From contig JALSIM010000005.1 in the NCBI GenBank assembly GCA_026990035.1, forward strand, positions 211,865 through 275,864: DNA of 64,000 nucleotides, in the 5' to 3' direction. The notes under the pieces are model-generated. The model saw nothing but the letters and a program-made list of their open reading frames with translations. It was not told the origin of the DNA and searched no databases. This document shows positions 49,334-59,097 of this stretch, in pieces (the stretch's first letter is position 1; every line of letters begins with the position of its first letter). The stretch is from Alphaproteobacteria bacterium (GTDB taxonomy: Bacteria > Pseudomonadota > Alphaproteobacteria > Geminicoccales > Geminicoccaceae). A program made the position numbers and the translations under genes.

Positions 49334-49341
49334 GCGGGAGG
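49320..49341. terminator. hairpin shared by the ends of thiY-like and hutH genes
   Basis: CTTCCGCC (49321-49328) pairs with GGCGGGAG (49333-49340) around the loop GCTA; one G-U pair. The CTAG at 49330-49333 supplies the TAG stop of both convergent genes. There is no T-tract on either side. It is a compact two-way 3' end. Confidence 0.45.
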
Positions 49342-50844
49342 CGCTGCGACGAGCCAGCCGGCGAGCAGCCGCCCCGCCAGCGTCTCGATTTCCGGGCCCA
49401 GCGGACGGTCCTGCGTGAGGGGCGGGAAATCACCCCGCAATCGGGCATGGACCGCCTCCAGCGCGGCGCTGGAGCGCAGCGGCCGCCGATATTCGATCCC
49501 CTGGGCGGCGGCCAGGAGCTCGATGGCGATGATCCGGGCGAGATTGTCGCACATGGCATGGAGCCGGCGCGCGGCGTAGGTCGCCATGCTGACATGGTCC
49601 TCCTGATTGCCGGAGGTGGGGATGGTGTCGGTGGAGACCGGGCTGGCGAGATGCTTGTTCTCGCTCGCCAGGGCGGCCGCCGTCACCTGGGCCAGCATGA
49701 ATCCCGAATCGAGACCCGGATCGGCGGCGAGGAAGGGCGGCAGGTTGCTGATGCCGCCGTCGGTGAGCATCGCCACCCGGCGTTCGGAAAGACTGCCGAT
49801 CTCGGCCAGGGCCAGGGCCATGCGATCGGCGGCGAAGGCGACCGGCTGGGCGTGGAAATTGCCGCCCGAGAGGATCTCCCCCTCCTCCGCGAACACCAGC
49901 GGATTGTCGGAGACCCCGTTGATCTCCCGCTCGAGGGTCATCGCCGCATCGAGCAGCAGATCCCAGGCCGCTCCCATCACCTGCGGCTGGCAGCGCAGAC
50001 AGTAGGGATCCTGGACCCGATCGCAGTCCTTGTGGGAATCGCGGATCCCGCTGCCCGCGAGAAGTTCGGCCAGACGTGCCGCCACCTCCGCCTGTCCGGG
50101 CTGGTTGCGGACCCGCTGCAGCCGGGAATCGAAGGGAACGTCGCTGCCGAGCGCCGCATCGACGCTCATCGCTCCGGCCAGGAGCGCCGCCTCGAAAAGC
50201 CGACGCGCCTTGCCCCAGGCGGTGACGGCGAGCGCCGTCGAGACCTGGGTTCCGTTGAGCAGGGCGAGTCCCTCCTTGGCCTCCAGGACCAGCGGCGCGA
50301 GACCGATCCGCGCGAGGGCGGCCGCCGCACCCATCTCCTCTCCCGCGAGCCGCGCCCGGCCCACCCCGATCAGACAGCCGGCGAGATGGGCGAGAGGTGC
50401 CAGATCGCCCGAGGCTCCCACCGAGCCCTTCTCCGGGATCACCGGCAGGCAGTCGGCGGCCAGAAGGCGCAGCAGCGCGGTGATGATCTCCGCCCGCACC
50501 CCCGACCGGCCGAGCCCGAGGCTCGCCGCCTTGAGCAGCAGCACGCAGCGCACCACCTCCTCGCTCAGCGGCGCCCCCACCCCGCACATGTGGGAGAGGA
50601 CGAGCCGCGTCTGGAGTTCGCACACATCGGCCGGCGGGATCCGCAGGCGGGCGAGCTTGCCGAATCCGGTGTTGAGGCCGTAGATCGGATCCCGGTCCCG
50701 CGCCCGCCTCGCGACCAGTTCCGCCGCCGCCTCGATCCCGGGGAGGAAGGCGGGGTCGAGTTCGAGCCGGATCGGCGGTGTCGCCAGCCATTCGAGAACG
50801 CCGTCGAGACACAGCCGGCCGGGCTGCAGCAGGACGGCGGACAC
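49330..50844 (-). CDS. hutH: histidine ammonia-lyase
   Basis: Removes ammonia from histidine to give urocanate. The 504 residues match the family. The MIO cofactor forms from ASG in GASGDLAPLAHL (about residue 143). Other family marks are YGLNTGFGKLA (about 52), LSHMCGVG with the histidine-binding His, KEGLALLNGTQ, QDPYCLRCQPQVMG and PTSGNQEDHVSM with the histidine-specific Glu. GTG 50844 has GGAGGG upstream; the open frame continues far beyond it without homology. No other hut gene is in the window. An SRPBCC gene lies 33 bases upstream on the same strand. Confidence 0.93.
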   Translation of the reverse strand: MSAVLLQPGRLCLDGVLEWLATPPIRLELDPAFLPGIEAAAELVARRARDRDPIYGLNTGFGKLARLRIPPADVCELQTRLVLSHMCGVGAPLSEEVVRCVLLLKAASLGLGRSGVRAEIITALLRLLAADCLPVIPEKGSVGASGDLAPLAHLAGCLIGVGRARLAGEEMGAAAALARIGLAPLVLEAKEGLALLNGTQVSTALAVTAWGKARRLFEAALLAGAMSVDAALGSDVPFDSRLQRVRNQPGQAEVAARLAELLAGSGIRDSHKDCDRVQDPYCLRCQPQVMGAAWDLLLDAAMTLEREINGVSDNPLVFAEEGEILSGGNFHAQPVAFAADRMALALAEIGSLSERRVAMLTDGGISNLPPFLAADPGLDSGFMLAQVTAAALASENKHLASPVSTDTIPTSGNQEDHVSMATYAARRLHAMCDNLARIIAIELLAAAQGIEYRRPLRSSAALEAVHARLRGDFPPLTQDRPLGPEIETLAGRLLAGWLVAAPPA

Positions 50845-50876
50845 GGCCCCGAGCCCTCCCCCGCTCCCGCCGGCCG

Positions 50877-51308
50877 TCAGCGCTCGAGGCCGTAGAGCTT
50901 GGCGAGGTTGTCGAGCCCCGCCTTGTAGATCCCCCGGATGATCTCGACCGCTTCCCGGTCGGGAACCCCCCGGGCCTCGAAGCTGCTCGACCATTCGACG
51001 GTGCTGGTGCCGTCGCCGTTGTCCACGACCCGGATCTCGGCCTCGTAGGAGCCGATCGGCAGCGGGCCCTGCTGGATGGTGTAGCGGTAGACCCGTTCGG
51101 TGGGGCTGATTTCCTCGAGCCGCTCGACGATCTCGCCGCCGCCCACGAGATGGAGCCGGCGGATGGTGCCCTTCCGGCCCTCCTCCCCTTCGATCTCGGC
51201 CCGCTCGATGGCCGGATGCCAGTCGGCGATCCGGGCGAACCCCCCGATCGCCTTCCACAGCTCGTCCGGGTCGGCGGCGAGTTTGGTGGACATGGTGACC
51301 TGCGGCAT
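50877..51308 (-). CDS. SRPBCC (START-like) family protein
   Basis: A 143-residue polyketide-cyclase/START-like protein. Conserved features are ELWKAIGGFARIADWHPAIERAEI and RRLHLVGGGEIVERLEEI. The fold forms a hydrophobic cavity for a small ligand; the ligand is unknown. It is upstream of hutH on the same strand and may be in the same unit, but a link to histidine breakdown is not shown. Confidence 0.85.
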   Translation of the reverse strand: MPQVTMSTKLAADPDELWKAIGGFARIADWHPAIERAEIEGEEGRKGTIRRLHLVGGGEIVERLEEISPTERVYRYTIQQGPLPIGSYEAEIRVVDNGDGTSTVEWSSSFEARGVPDREAVEIIRGIYKAGLDNLAKLYGLER

Positions 51309-51480
51309 GACGGCTGCTCCCCGATCCTGCGGTTGTACGACACCGATCGGTACGATCGGTCCGCGGCGAGGATATGGTTCGCCCGACCCCCGCGCAAGGA
51401 TGCCGGCATCCGGTCACCCGGCTTGCGCCGACCGACCCCGTCGGTGCATTCTGCCGCCGCCTGGTTCCGGGACCCGCCTC

Positions 51481-51945
51481 ATGACACGTATCGCCTTCTC
51501 GTCCGACCACGCCGGCTATCTGCTCAAGGACGAGCTCCTCGCCCTGGCCCGGGCGAAGGGCTTCGAGGTCCTCGACCTCGGCGTCAACGACGGCAATTCG
51601 GTCGATTATCCGGACATGGCCGACATGCTGGCCGCGGCGCTCGCCGACGGCCGGGCCGGGATCGGCGTGATCGTCTGCGGTTCGGGGATCGGCATCTCGA
51701 TCGCCGCCAACCGCCACCGCCACATCCGCGCCGCCCTCTGCCACGACGTCACCACCGCCCGCCTCGCCCGCGAACACAACGACGCCAACGTGCTGGCGCT
51801 CGGCGCCCGGACCACCGGGATCGCGGTCGCCCGCGACTGCCTCGAGGTGTTCCTTTCCACCCCCTTCGAAGGGGGGCGCCACGCGCGACGGGTGGCGAAA
51901 CTGAGCGGTCTCGCGGTGGCCGGTGACCGACCTCCTGCGGTATAG
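51481..51945 (+). CDS. rpiB: ribose-5-phosphate isomerase B
   Basis: Interconverts ribose-5-phosphate and ribulose-5-phosphate. The 154 residues include [14 protein letters not shown] (about 6-19), the catalytic cysteine in [15 protein letters not shown] (about 67) and [26 protein letters not shown] 51481 is used. In many alphaproteobacteria rpiB is followed by glyA and nrdR; here glyA is absent and nrdR follows directly after 32 bases. Confidence 0.94.
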   Translation: MTRIAFSSDHAGYLLKDELLALARAKGFEVLDLGVNDGNSVDYPDMADMLAAALADGRAGIGVIVCGSGIGISIAANRHRHIRAALCHDVTTARLAREHNDANVLALGARTTGIAVARDCLEVFLSTPFEGGRHARRVAKLSGLAVAGDRPPAV

Positions 51946-51977
51946 AGGCCGCGCGCGTTCACCGGACGGATCACGGC

Positions 51978-52445
51978 ATGCGTTGTCCCTTCTGCGGTTC
52001 CGAAGAAACCCAGGTCAAGGATTCCCGCCCCGTCGAGGACGCCACGGCGATCCGCCGGCGCCGCCAGTGCGGCCGTTGCGGCGCCCGCTTCACCACCTTC
52101 GAGCGGGTCCAGCTCCGGGATATCGTGGTGATCAAGAAGGACGGCCGCCGCACCCCCTTCGATCGCGACAAGCTCGCCCGCTCGATCCGCATCGCCACCC
52201 GCAAGCGGGGCATCGACGAGGAGCAGATCGACCGCATCGTCAACGGCATCGTCCGGCGTCTGGAGACCAGCGGCGAGACCGAGGTGCCCTCGACCCGGCT
52301 CGGCGAGCTGGCGATGGCGAGTCTCGCCGAGCTCGACGAGGTGGCCTACGTCCGCTTCGCCTCGGTCTATCGCGATTTCGCCACCGCCCGCGATTTCGAG
52401 GAGTTCATCCGCCGCCTCCCGGAGGCGGAAGACCAGGTCACATGA
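51978..52445 (+). CDS. nrdR: ribonucleotide reductase regulator NrdR
   Basis: Zinc-ribbon/ATP-cone repressor of ribonucleotide reductase genes. The 155 residues start with [16 protein letters not shown] and continue to [14 protein letters not shown], giving the four zinc cysteines (3, 6, 31, 34). The ATP-cone (about 49-139) follows. I see no pair of NrdR boxes in the window, so its targets lie elsewhere. The stop overlaps ribD (ATGA). Confidence 0.95.
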   Translation: MRCPFCGSEETQVKDSRPVEDATAIRRRRQCGRCGARFTTFERVQLRDIVVIKKDGRRTPFDRDKLARSIRIATRKRGIDEEQIDRIVNGIVRRLETSGETEVPSTRLGELAMASLAELDEVAYVRFASVYRDFATARDFEEFIRRLPEAEDQVT

Positions 52446-53587
52446 GCGGCGAGGCCGACCGCCGGTTCATGCGTACCGCGCTGCTCCTCGGCGAACGCGG
52501 ACTCGGAGCCTGCTGGCCCAATCCCTCGGTGGGCTGCGTGATCGTGCGCGAGGGGCGGATCGTCGGCCGTGGCTGGACGGGCCGCGGCGGCCGTCCCCAC
52601 GCCGAGACCGAAGCCCTCCGCCGGGCCGGTGCCGCCGCCCGAGGTGCCACCGTCTATGTCACCCTCGAGCCCTGCGCCCATCACGGCCGGACCCCGCCCT
52701 GCGCCGAGGCCCTGATCGGCGCCGGTGTGGCCCGGCTGGTGGTCGCCTGCCGGGATCCCGATCCCCGGGTCGACGGTCGCGGCATCACCGCCCTCCGGGA
52801 GGCGGGGATCCGGGTCGATCTCGGCTGCGGCGCGGAAGAAGCCCGTTTCCAGCACGCCGGCCTGTTCCGGCGCATCCGCGACGGACGCCCGCTGGTGGCG
52901 GTCAAGCTGGCGACGAGCCTCGACGGCCGCATCGCCACCGCGAGCCGGCACAGCCGGTGGATCACCGGCCCCCGGGCCCGTCTCGCCGGGCATCGGCTGC
53001 GCGCCTCGCACGATGCGGTGATGGTGGGCAGCGGTACCGTTCTCGCCGACGATCCGCGGCTCACCTGCCGCCTTCCGGGCCTCGAGGACCGGAGCCCGGT
53101 GCGGATCGTCGCCGATCGCCGCCTCCGGCTGCCGCCCGCCGCCCGCCTCCTCGCCGATGCGCCGCGGATCCCCCTCTGGGTGCTCACCCGTGCCGATCCG
53201 CCGCGGGAGGCCGTCCGCACCCTCGAGGCGGCCGGTGCCGAAGTCCTGCCGGTGGCCGAGCCCTTCCTCGCGAACGCCTTGGCCCGGCTCGCCGAACGCG
53301 GTATCACCCGACTGCTCGTCGAGGGCGGCGGCGAGCTGGTGGCGGCGCTGCTGCGCGAGGATCTCGTCGATCGCCTCCACCTCGCCACCGCCCCCCTGCT
53401 GCTCGGCGGCGACGCCCTGGCCGCGGTGGGGGCGCTCGGATTGGATCGGGTCGATGCCGCCACCCGCTTCCTGCCCTCCGAGGATCTGCGGCTCGGCGGC
53501 GATCATCTCGCCCTCTACGTCAGGAAAACCGAGGAATCCTCTTGTTCACCGGCATTGTCACCCATATCGGCCGCATCCTCTCGGTAG
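52442..53587 (+). CDS. ribD: bifunctional riboflavin deaminase/reductase
   Basis: Performs the deamination and reduction after GTP cyclohydrolase II in riboflavin synthesis. The 381 residues have an N-terminal deaminase (zinc site [11 protein letters not shown] and [15 protein letters not shown], about 50-85) and a C-terminal reductase domain ([27 protein letters not shown]). The C-terminal 15 residues (after about 366) overlap ribE and are poorly conserved. ATG 52442 overlaps nrdR by four bases. Confidence 0.94.
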   Translation: MSGEADRRFMRTALLLGERGLGACWPNPSVGCVIVREGRIVGRGWTGRGGRPHAETEALRRAGAAARGATVYVTLEPCAHHGRTPPCAEALIGAGVARLVVACRDPDPRVDGRGITALREAGIRVDLGCGAEEARFQHAGLFRRIRDGRPLVAVKLATSLDGRIATASRHSRWITGPRARLAGHRLRASHDAVMVGSGTVLADDPRLTCRLPGLEDRSPVRIVADRRLRLPPAARLLADAPRIPLWVLTRADPPREAVRTLEAAGAEVLPVAEPFLANALARLAERGITRLLVEGGGELVAALLREDLVDRLHLATAPLLLGGDALAAVGALGLDRVDAATRFLPSEDLRLGGDHLALYVRKTEESSCSPALSPISAASSR

Positions 53588-54153
53588 AGGGAACGGACGG
53601 GCGGACGCTGACCGTGGCCCCCGGCTTCGATCCCGGTGAGGTGCCGATCGGCGCCTCCATCGCCCACAGCGGCGTCTGCCTCACCGTCACCGGCAGGGAA
53701 ACCGATCGCTACCGGGTGTTCCTGTCGCCGGAGACCCTGGCCCGGACCACCGCCTCCGGCTGGCGGGCGGGCGATCTCCTCAATCTCGAGCGGTCGCTGC
53801 GCCTCGGCGACGAGCTCGGCGGCCATCTCGTCTTCGGCCATGTCGATGCGGTCGGCCGGCTGGAATCCGTGGAGCCCGCCGGCGACAGCCGCATCCTGCG
53901 CTTTTCGCTGCCGCCCGATCTGGCACCGCTGGTGGCGGTCAAGGGTTCGATCGCCGTCGACGGCGTCTCCCTCACCGTCAACGCCGTGGAACGTGGGAAC
54001 TTCGCGGTGACGGTCGTTCCCCACACCCTCGAGGTCACCACCCTGGGCCGCCTGGCCCCGGGCGATCCGGTCAATCTGGAAGCCGACATGCTGGCGCGCT
54101 ATGTGGCGAGACAGCTCGCCTTTCGCGACGGGCCCCGAGATCATGCCGCATAG
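53542..54153 (+). CDS. ribE: riboflavin synthase, alpha chain
   Basis: Dismutates lumazine to riboflavin. The 203 residues are two lumazine-binding barrels (about 1-95 and 96-195): [11 protein letters not shown] at the start, GVCLTVTGRE, HLVFGHVDAVGR, SIAVDGVSLTVNAVE and VVPHTLEVTTLGR. The start is TTG 53542, six bases after GAGGA (53531-53535), which gives the universal MFTGI N-terminus; it lies 46 bases inside ribD. No ATG or GTG exists close by in frame. Confidence 0.93.
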   Translation: MFTGIVTHIGRILSVEGTDGRTLTVAPGFDPGEVPIGASIAHSGVCLTVTGRETDRYRVFLSPETLARTTASGWRAGDLLNLERSLRLGDELGGHLVFGHVDAVGRLESVEPAGDSRILRFSLPPDLAPLVAVKGSIAVDGVSLTVNAVERGNFAVTVVPHTLEVTTLGRLAPGDPVNLEADMLARYVARQLAFRDGPRDHAA

Positions 54154-55264
54154 CCACGCGCTGAGCCCCATCGAGGAGATCATCGAGGCCGCACGCCAGG
54201 GCCAGATGTTCATCCTCGTCGACGACGAGGAACGGGAGAACGAAGGCGATCTCATCATTCCCGCCCAGTACTGCGACGCCGCGGCGGTCAATTTCATGGC
54301 CAAGTACGGCCGCGGGCTCATCTGCCTGGCGCTGACCCGGGAGCGCTGCGAGCGGCTGGGCCTGCCGCTGATGGCCCAGGGCAACGAGTTCCGCCTGTCC
54401 ACCGCCTTCACCCTCAGCATCGAGGCCCGGGAAGGGGTGACCACCGGCATCTCCGCCGCCGATCGCGCCCGCACCATCGCGGTGGCCATCGACGAGGCCA
54501 GCACCCGCGACGACCTCGTTTCGCCGGGCCACGTCTTTCCGGTGATGGCCCGCGACGGTGGGGTGCTGGTGCGGGCCGGCCACACCGAGGCGGCGGTGGA
54601 CATCGCCCGCCTCGCCGGGCTCGACCCCTCGGGGGTGATCTGCGAGATCATGAACGACGACGGCACCATGGCCCGTCTCCCCGATCTCGTCGCCTTCGCC
54701 CGGCGCCACGGTCTCCGGATCGGCACCATCGCCGATCTGATCGCCTACCGGCTGAAGCACGACCGGCTCATCGAACGGGACATCGCGACCCATTTCAAGA
54801 GCCGCTACGGCGGCGATTTCCGTCTCCAGGTCTACGTCAATCTCCTCGACCGGGTGGAGCACGTGGCCCTGGTCAAGGGGGACGTGACCACCGACGAACC
54901 GGTGCTGGTGCGGGTCCATGCGGTGAATCTCCTCGAGGATCTGCTGGGCGAAGGGGAAAGCGGCCGCGGCCACCAGCTCCATCAGGCGATGCGGATGATC
55001 GGCGCGGCCGGTCGCGGGGTCGTGGTGATCCTCCGCGAACCGGTGCCCGACGCCATCTCCGCCCACATCCGCCGGGCGCTGGGCCAGCAGCCGCAGAACC
55101 CGGCGAACCTCCGGGTCTACGGGATCGGCGCCCAGATCCTCCTCGACCTCGGCGTTCGGCGGATGGTCCTGCTGTCCAACACCGGACGGACCATCGTCGG
55201 CCTGGAGGGCTACAATCTGCGGGTCGTGGAAACGCGTCCCATTCCGCCCGAGGGAGAGGTCTGA
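54143..55264 (+). CDS. ribB: 3,4-dihydroxy-2-butanone-4-phosphate synthase with inactive RibA-like domain
   Basis: A 373-residue RibBA-shaped protein. Residues ~8-205 are an intact RibB: DDEERENEGDLIIPAQ (metal and substrate acids), ARDGGVLVRAGHTEAAVDIAR and CEIMNDDGTMARLPDL. Residues ~210-365 resemble GTP cyclohydrolase II, but the three zinc cysteines are absent (VRVHAVNLLEDLLGEGES aligns where they should be), so that half is predicted dead. Such RibBX-type proteins are known in Rhizobiales. A separate RibA is therefore needed outside the window. ATG 54143 overlaps ribE by 11 bases; the stop overlaps ribH. Confidence 0.93.
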   Translation: MPHSHALSPIEEIIEAARQGQMFILVDDEERENEGDLIIPAQYCDAAAVNFMAKYGRGLICLALTRERCERLGLPLMAQGNEFRLSTAFTLSIEAREGVTTGISAADRARTIAVAIDEASTRDDLVSPGHVFPVMARDGGVLVRAGHTEAAVDIARLAGLDPSGVICEIMNDDGTMARLPDLVAFARRHGLRIGTIADLIAYRLKHDRLIERDIATHFKSRYGGDFRLQVYVNLLDRVEHVALVKGDVTTDEPVLVRVHAVNLLEDLLGEGESGRGHQLHQAMRMIGAAGRGVVVILREPVPDAISAHIRRALGQQPQNPANLRVYGIGAQILLDLGVRRMVLLSNTGRTIVGLEGYNLRVVETRPIPPEGEV

Positions 55265-55743
55265 TGGTCGGCACGCCGAGCAAGCGGGAGATCCCGTCCC
55301 TGCCCGGAGCCCGGGTGCTGGTGGTCGAGGCCCGTTACCACGCCCGAATCAACGATCTGCTGCTGCAGGGTGCCCGCCGGGTGCTGGACGCGGCGGGCGT
55401 CGACTCGGAACTCGTCCGGGTGCCGGGGGCCCTCGAAATCCCGCCCGCGATCCGCCTCGCCGCCGACGCCGGCCGCTTCGACGCCTATCTCGCCATCGGC
55501 TGCGTGATCCGCGGCGAGACCCTGCATTTCGAGCTGGTCGCCGGCGAGAGCTGCCGTGGGTTGATGGATCTCGGGACCCGCATGGCGCTGCCCATCGGCA
55601 ACGGGATCCTCACCGTCAACACCACCCAGCAGGCGGTGATCCGGGCCGCCCCCACCGGCGAGGACAAGGGCGGGCAGGCGGCGCTCGCCGCTCTCACCCT
55701 GCTCGCCCTCGCCCGCCGGGTGGCCGCGGAGCAGGTCCCGTGA
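55264..55743 (+). CDS. ribH: 6,7-dimethyl-8-ribityllumazine synthase
   Basis: Joins the pyrimidine and butanone-phosphate precursors. The 159 residues contain VPGALEIPPAIRL (about 59), the catalytic histidine in RGETLHFELVAGES (about 85) and GNGILTVNTTQQA. The first ~14 residues are extra relative to short homologs. ATG 55264 shares its A with the ribB stop. nusB overlaps by four bases, the widely conserved ribH-nusB pair. Confidence 0.94.
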   Translation: MVGTPSKREIPSLPGARVLVVEARYHARINDLLLQGARRVLDAAGVDSELVRVPGALEIPPAIRLAADAGRFDAYLAIGCVIRGETLHFELVAGESCRGLMDLGTRMALPIGNGILTVNTTQQAVIRAAPTGEDKGGQAALAALTLLALARRVAAEQVP

Positions 55744-56216
55744 GCGCTCCGCTGCTGCCGAGGCGTCGCGCCGCCCGCTTGGCCGCCGTCCAGGCCCTCT
55801 ATCAGGTGGAGCTGGGCGGCCAGCCGCCGGAAAAGGTGGTCCGCGAGTTCCGGGCCCACCGGCTCGCGCGCCTGCTCGAGCCCTTCATGCCCGAGGCCCG
55901 GTCGCCGCGGGTCGATCGCGACTGGTTCCAGGAGCTGGTCGAGGGTGCCTGGCGCCGGCGCCAGGAGCTCGACGCCCTGATCGCCGGCGCCCTCGCCGCC
56001 GACTGGAGCCTGGAGCGCTGTGGTTATCTGCTGCGCGCCTGCCTGCGGGCCGGCGCCTACGAACTCCTGGCCCGTCCCGAGGTGCCGACGGGGGTCGTCA
56101 TCGACGAATACATCGAAATCGCCAAGCTCTTCTTCTCCGGCGACGAGCCGGGTTTCGTCAACGCGGTACTCGATCGTATCGCCCGCCGCGTCCGGGTGCG
56201 GGAAGAAACGCGGTGA
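55740..56216 (+). CDS. nusB: transcription antitermination factor NusB
   Basis: All-helical factor for rRNA antitermination. The 158 residues include RRAARLAAVQALYQVEL at the start, VDRDWFQELVEGAW and the C-terminal LRAGAYELLARPEVPTGVVI / EPGFVNAVLDRIA. The start is GTG; four-base overlaps with ribH and thiL indicate coupling. Confidence 0.94.
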   Translation: MSAPLLPRRRAARLAAVQALYQVELGGQPPEKVVREFRAHRLARLLEPFMPEARSPRVDRDWFQELVEGAWRRRQELDALIAGALAADWSLERCGYLLRACLRAGAYELLARPEVPTGVVIDEYIEIAKLFFSGDEPGFVNAVLDRIARRVRVREETR

Positions 56217-57172
56217 GCTACGGTGAATTCGCCTTCATCGACCGGCTCCTGCGCCCCCTCGCCGCCGGGATGCCCGGGGCGCTGGAGCTCGGTGACGATG
56301 CCGCGCTGGTGACCCCGCCCGCCGGCCGCGAGCTGGTTCTCGCCAAGGACGCCCTGGTCGCCGGGATCCATTTCTTCGCCGAAGATCCCGCCATCCTGGT
56401 CGCCGGCAAAGCGCTGCGGGTCAACCTTTCCGATCTCGCGGCGATGGGGGCGGAGCCTCTGGGCTATCTTCTCGCCCTCGCCCTGCCCCGGGACGTCGAG
56501 GACCGGTGGCTCGAGGATTTCGTCGCCGGGCTGCGGGAGACCCAGGAGCGCTTCGGCCTCGGCCTCCTGGGCGGCGATACGGTGGCCACGCCCGGCCCCG
56601 CGACCCTGTCGGTGACGGTCCTCGGCCAGCTTCCCGAAGGGACCGCCCTGCTGCGCAGCGGCGCCCGTCCCGGGGACGACATCTGGGTCTCCGGTCGGCT
56701 CGGCGAGGCGGCGATGGGACTCCGCATTCTCCGCGGCCTCGCGGTTCCGGACGAGGAGGCGATGCCGCTCGTCGCCCGCTATCACACCCCCGAGCCGAGA
56801 CTGGATCTGGGACGGGCGCTGCGGGGGATCGCCCGGGCGGCGATCGACATCTCGGACGGGCTGGTGGCCGATCTCGGCCACATCTGCCGCCGGTCGGGGG
56901 TCGGCGCGATCGTCGAGCTGGACCGGCTGCCGGTTTCCGAGCTCCTGCGCGGCATCCCCAGATGGCGGGAGACGGTGCTCACCGGGGGCGACGACTACGA
57001 GCTGCTGTTCACCGCCGATGCCGGCGATCGCACCGCGATCGCGGCGCTCTCGCGAACGCTCGATCTGCCCCTCACCCGGATCGGCCGAACGACGGTCGGC
57101 GAAGGGGTGCGGGTGGTGGACGCGGCCGGCCGCGACATCCCGATCGTGGCCTCCGGCTGGCGCCATTTCTGA
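56213..57172 (+). CDS. thiL: thiamine-monophosphate kinase
   Basis: Phosphorylates TMP to TPP, the last step of the pathway supplied by ThiM, ThiD and ThiE. The 319 residues show GDDAALVTPP, KDALVAGIHFF and ALRVNLSDLAAMGAEPLGYLL (metal and TMP sites), GGDTVATPGP, AIDISDGLVADLGHIC and TGGDDYELLFTA. GTG 56213 overlaps nusB. It is not under the riboswitch here, which fits constitutive need for the final kinase. Confidence 0.94.
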   Translation: MSYGEFAFIDRLLRPLAAGMPGALELGDDAALVTPPAGRELVLAKDALVAGIHFFAEDPAILVAGKALRVNLSDLAAMGAEPLGYLLALALPRDVEDRWLEDFVAGLRETQERFGLGLLGGDTVATPGPATLSVTVLGQLPEGTALLRSGARPGDDIWVSGRLGEAAMGLRILRGLAVPDEEAMPLVARYHTPEPRLDLGRALRGIARAAIDISDGLVADLGHICRRSGVGAIVELDRLPVSELLRGIPRWRETVLTGGDDYELLFTADAGDRTAIAALSRTLDLPLTRIGRTTVGEGVRVVDAAGRDIPIVASGWRHF

Positions 57173-57192
57173 TCCGTCCGCGAGGATCGTGA

Positions 57193-58164
<972 letters not shown>

Positions 58165-58175
<11 letters not shown>

Positions 58176-59097
58176 GCGCGAGGAGTGTCTCGAACAGCCG
58201 CTCCACATCCCCCCGGTGACAGAGCTCGGTGCCCGGAGTGGTGGCGGTGGCGGCACCGGCGGCGATGCCGTAGGCGAAGGCCCGCGCCGCGTCCCAGCCG
58301 CGGGCGAGTCCCAGGGTCATGGCGGCGGTGAAGGCGTCCCCCGCCCCCACCGTGCTGACGGTGGCGACCTCCGGCGCCGGCAGCCGGAGAACCGTGTCCG
58401 CCGTCACCAGCAGCGCCCCCCGCGGACCGAGCGTGAGCGCCACCATCTCCGCCCGTCCCGAGGCCACGAGCTCGGCGGCCATCGCCTCCTCCTCCCGTTC
58501 GCCGCAGGCCCGCCGCCCCAGGAGATGCTCGAGCTCCCGCCGGTTGGGGGTCACCAGATGCACCCCGGCCTCCAGCGCCCAGTGGAGGGGGGCGCCGGAG
58601 GTGTCGAGCACCACCCGCACCCCGCGCGGCTTCACATCGGTGATGATCCGTGCGTAGGCATCGTTGGGGAGACCCGGGGCGAGGCTGCCGCTGAGCACCA
58701 GGAATTCGGCCTCGACCGCCTCGATGGCGGCACGGCAGCGCGACCATTCCTCGGCCGAGACGGTCGGCCCCGCCGGGGTGAAGCGGAATTCGTGGCCGGT
58801 GCTGTGTTCGCGGACCAGGTGGCTGATCCGGGTATCGCCGGCGATCGGCACCCTCCTCCCGGACACGCCGGTCCGGGCCAGCAGCCCCTCGAACACCGGA
58901 CCGCTGACGCCGCCGGCCATGTAGACCGCCTGCGCTTCGCCGCCGAGTTCGCGGATCACCCGGGCGACGTTGATGCCGCCGCCGCCGGGATCGAAACGTT
59001 CGCCGCGGGTGCGGATCTTCCTCACCGGCACCACTTCCTCGGCTTCGGAAGCGTAATCGATGGCCGGATTGACGGTGAGGGTGGCGATCGGCTTCAC
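58165..59097 (-). CDS. PfkB-family phosphofructokinase (hexose kinase)
   Basis: A 310-residue ribokinase-family sugar kinase of the 1-PFK/PfkB group. The N-terminus ATLTVNPAIDYASEA, GGGGINVARVIRELGG (about 38) and the catalytic TVGAGDAFTAAMTLGLARG (about 248-266, Asp base) are visible. E. coli PfkB is a minor 6-phosphofructokinase; this protein could act on fructose-6-phosphate or a related phosphate ester. GTG 59097 overlaps the pps stop (GTGA), coupling it to PEP synthase. Confidence 0.87.

Noticed and set aside
51309..51480. Possible FMN riboswitch before the riboflavin cluster
   Set aside because: No FMN-aptamer core (AGGG...GCGAAAG-type blocks) is visible before rpiB, nrdR or ribD.
50845..51882. 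Extension of the hutH frame upstream to 51882
   Set aside because: It runs opposite or out of frame to the SRPBCC and rpiB genes and has no lyase homology; GTG 50844 with GGAGGG is the real start.
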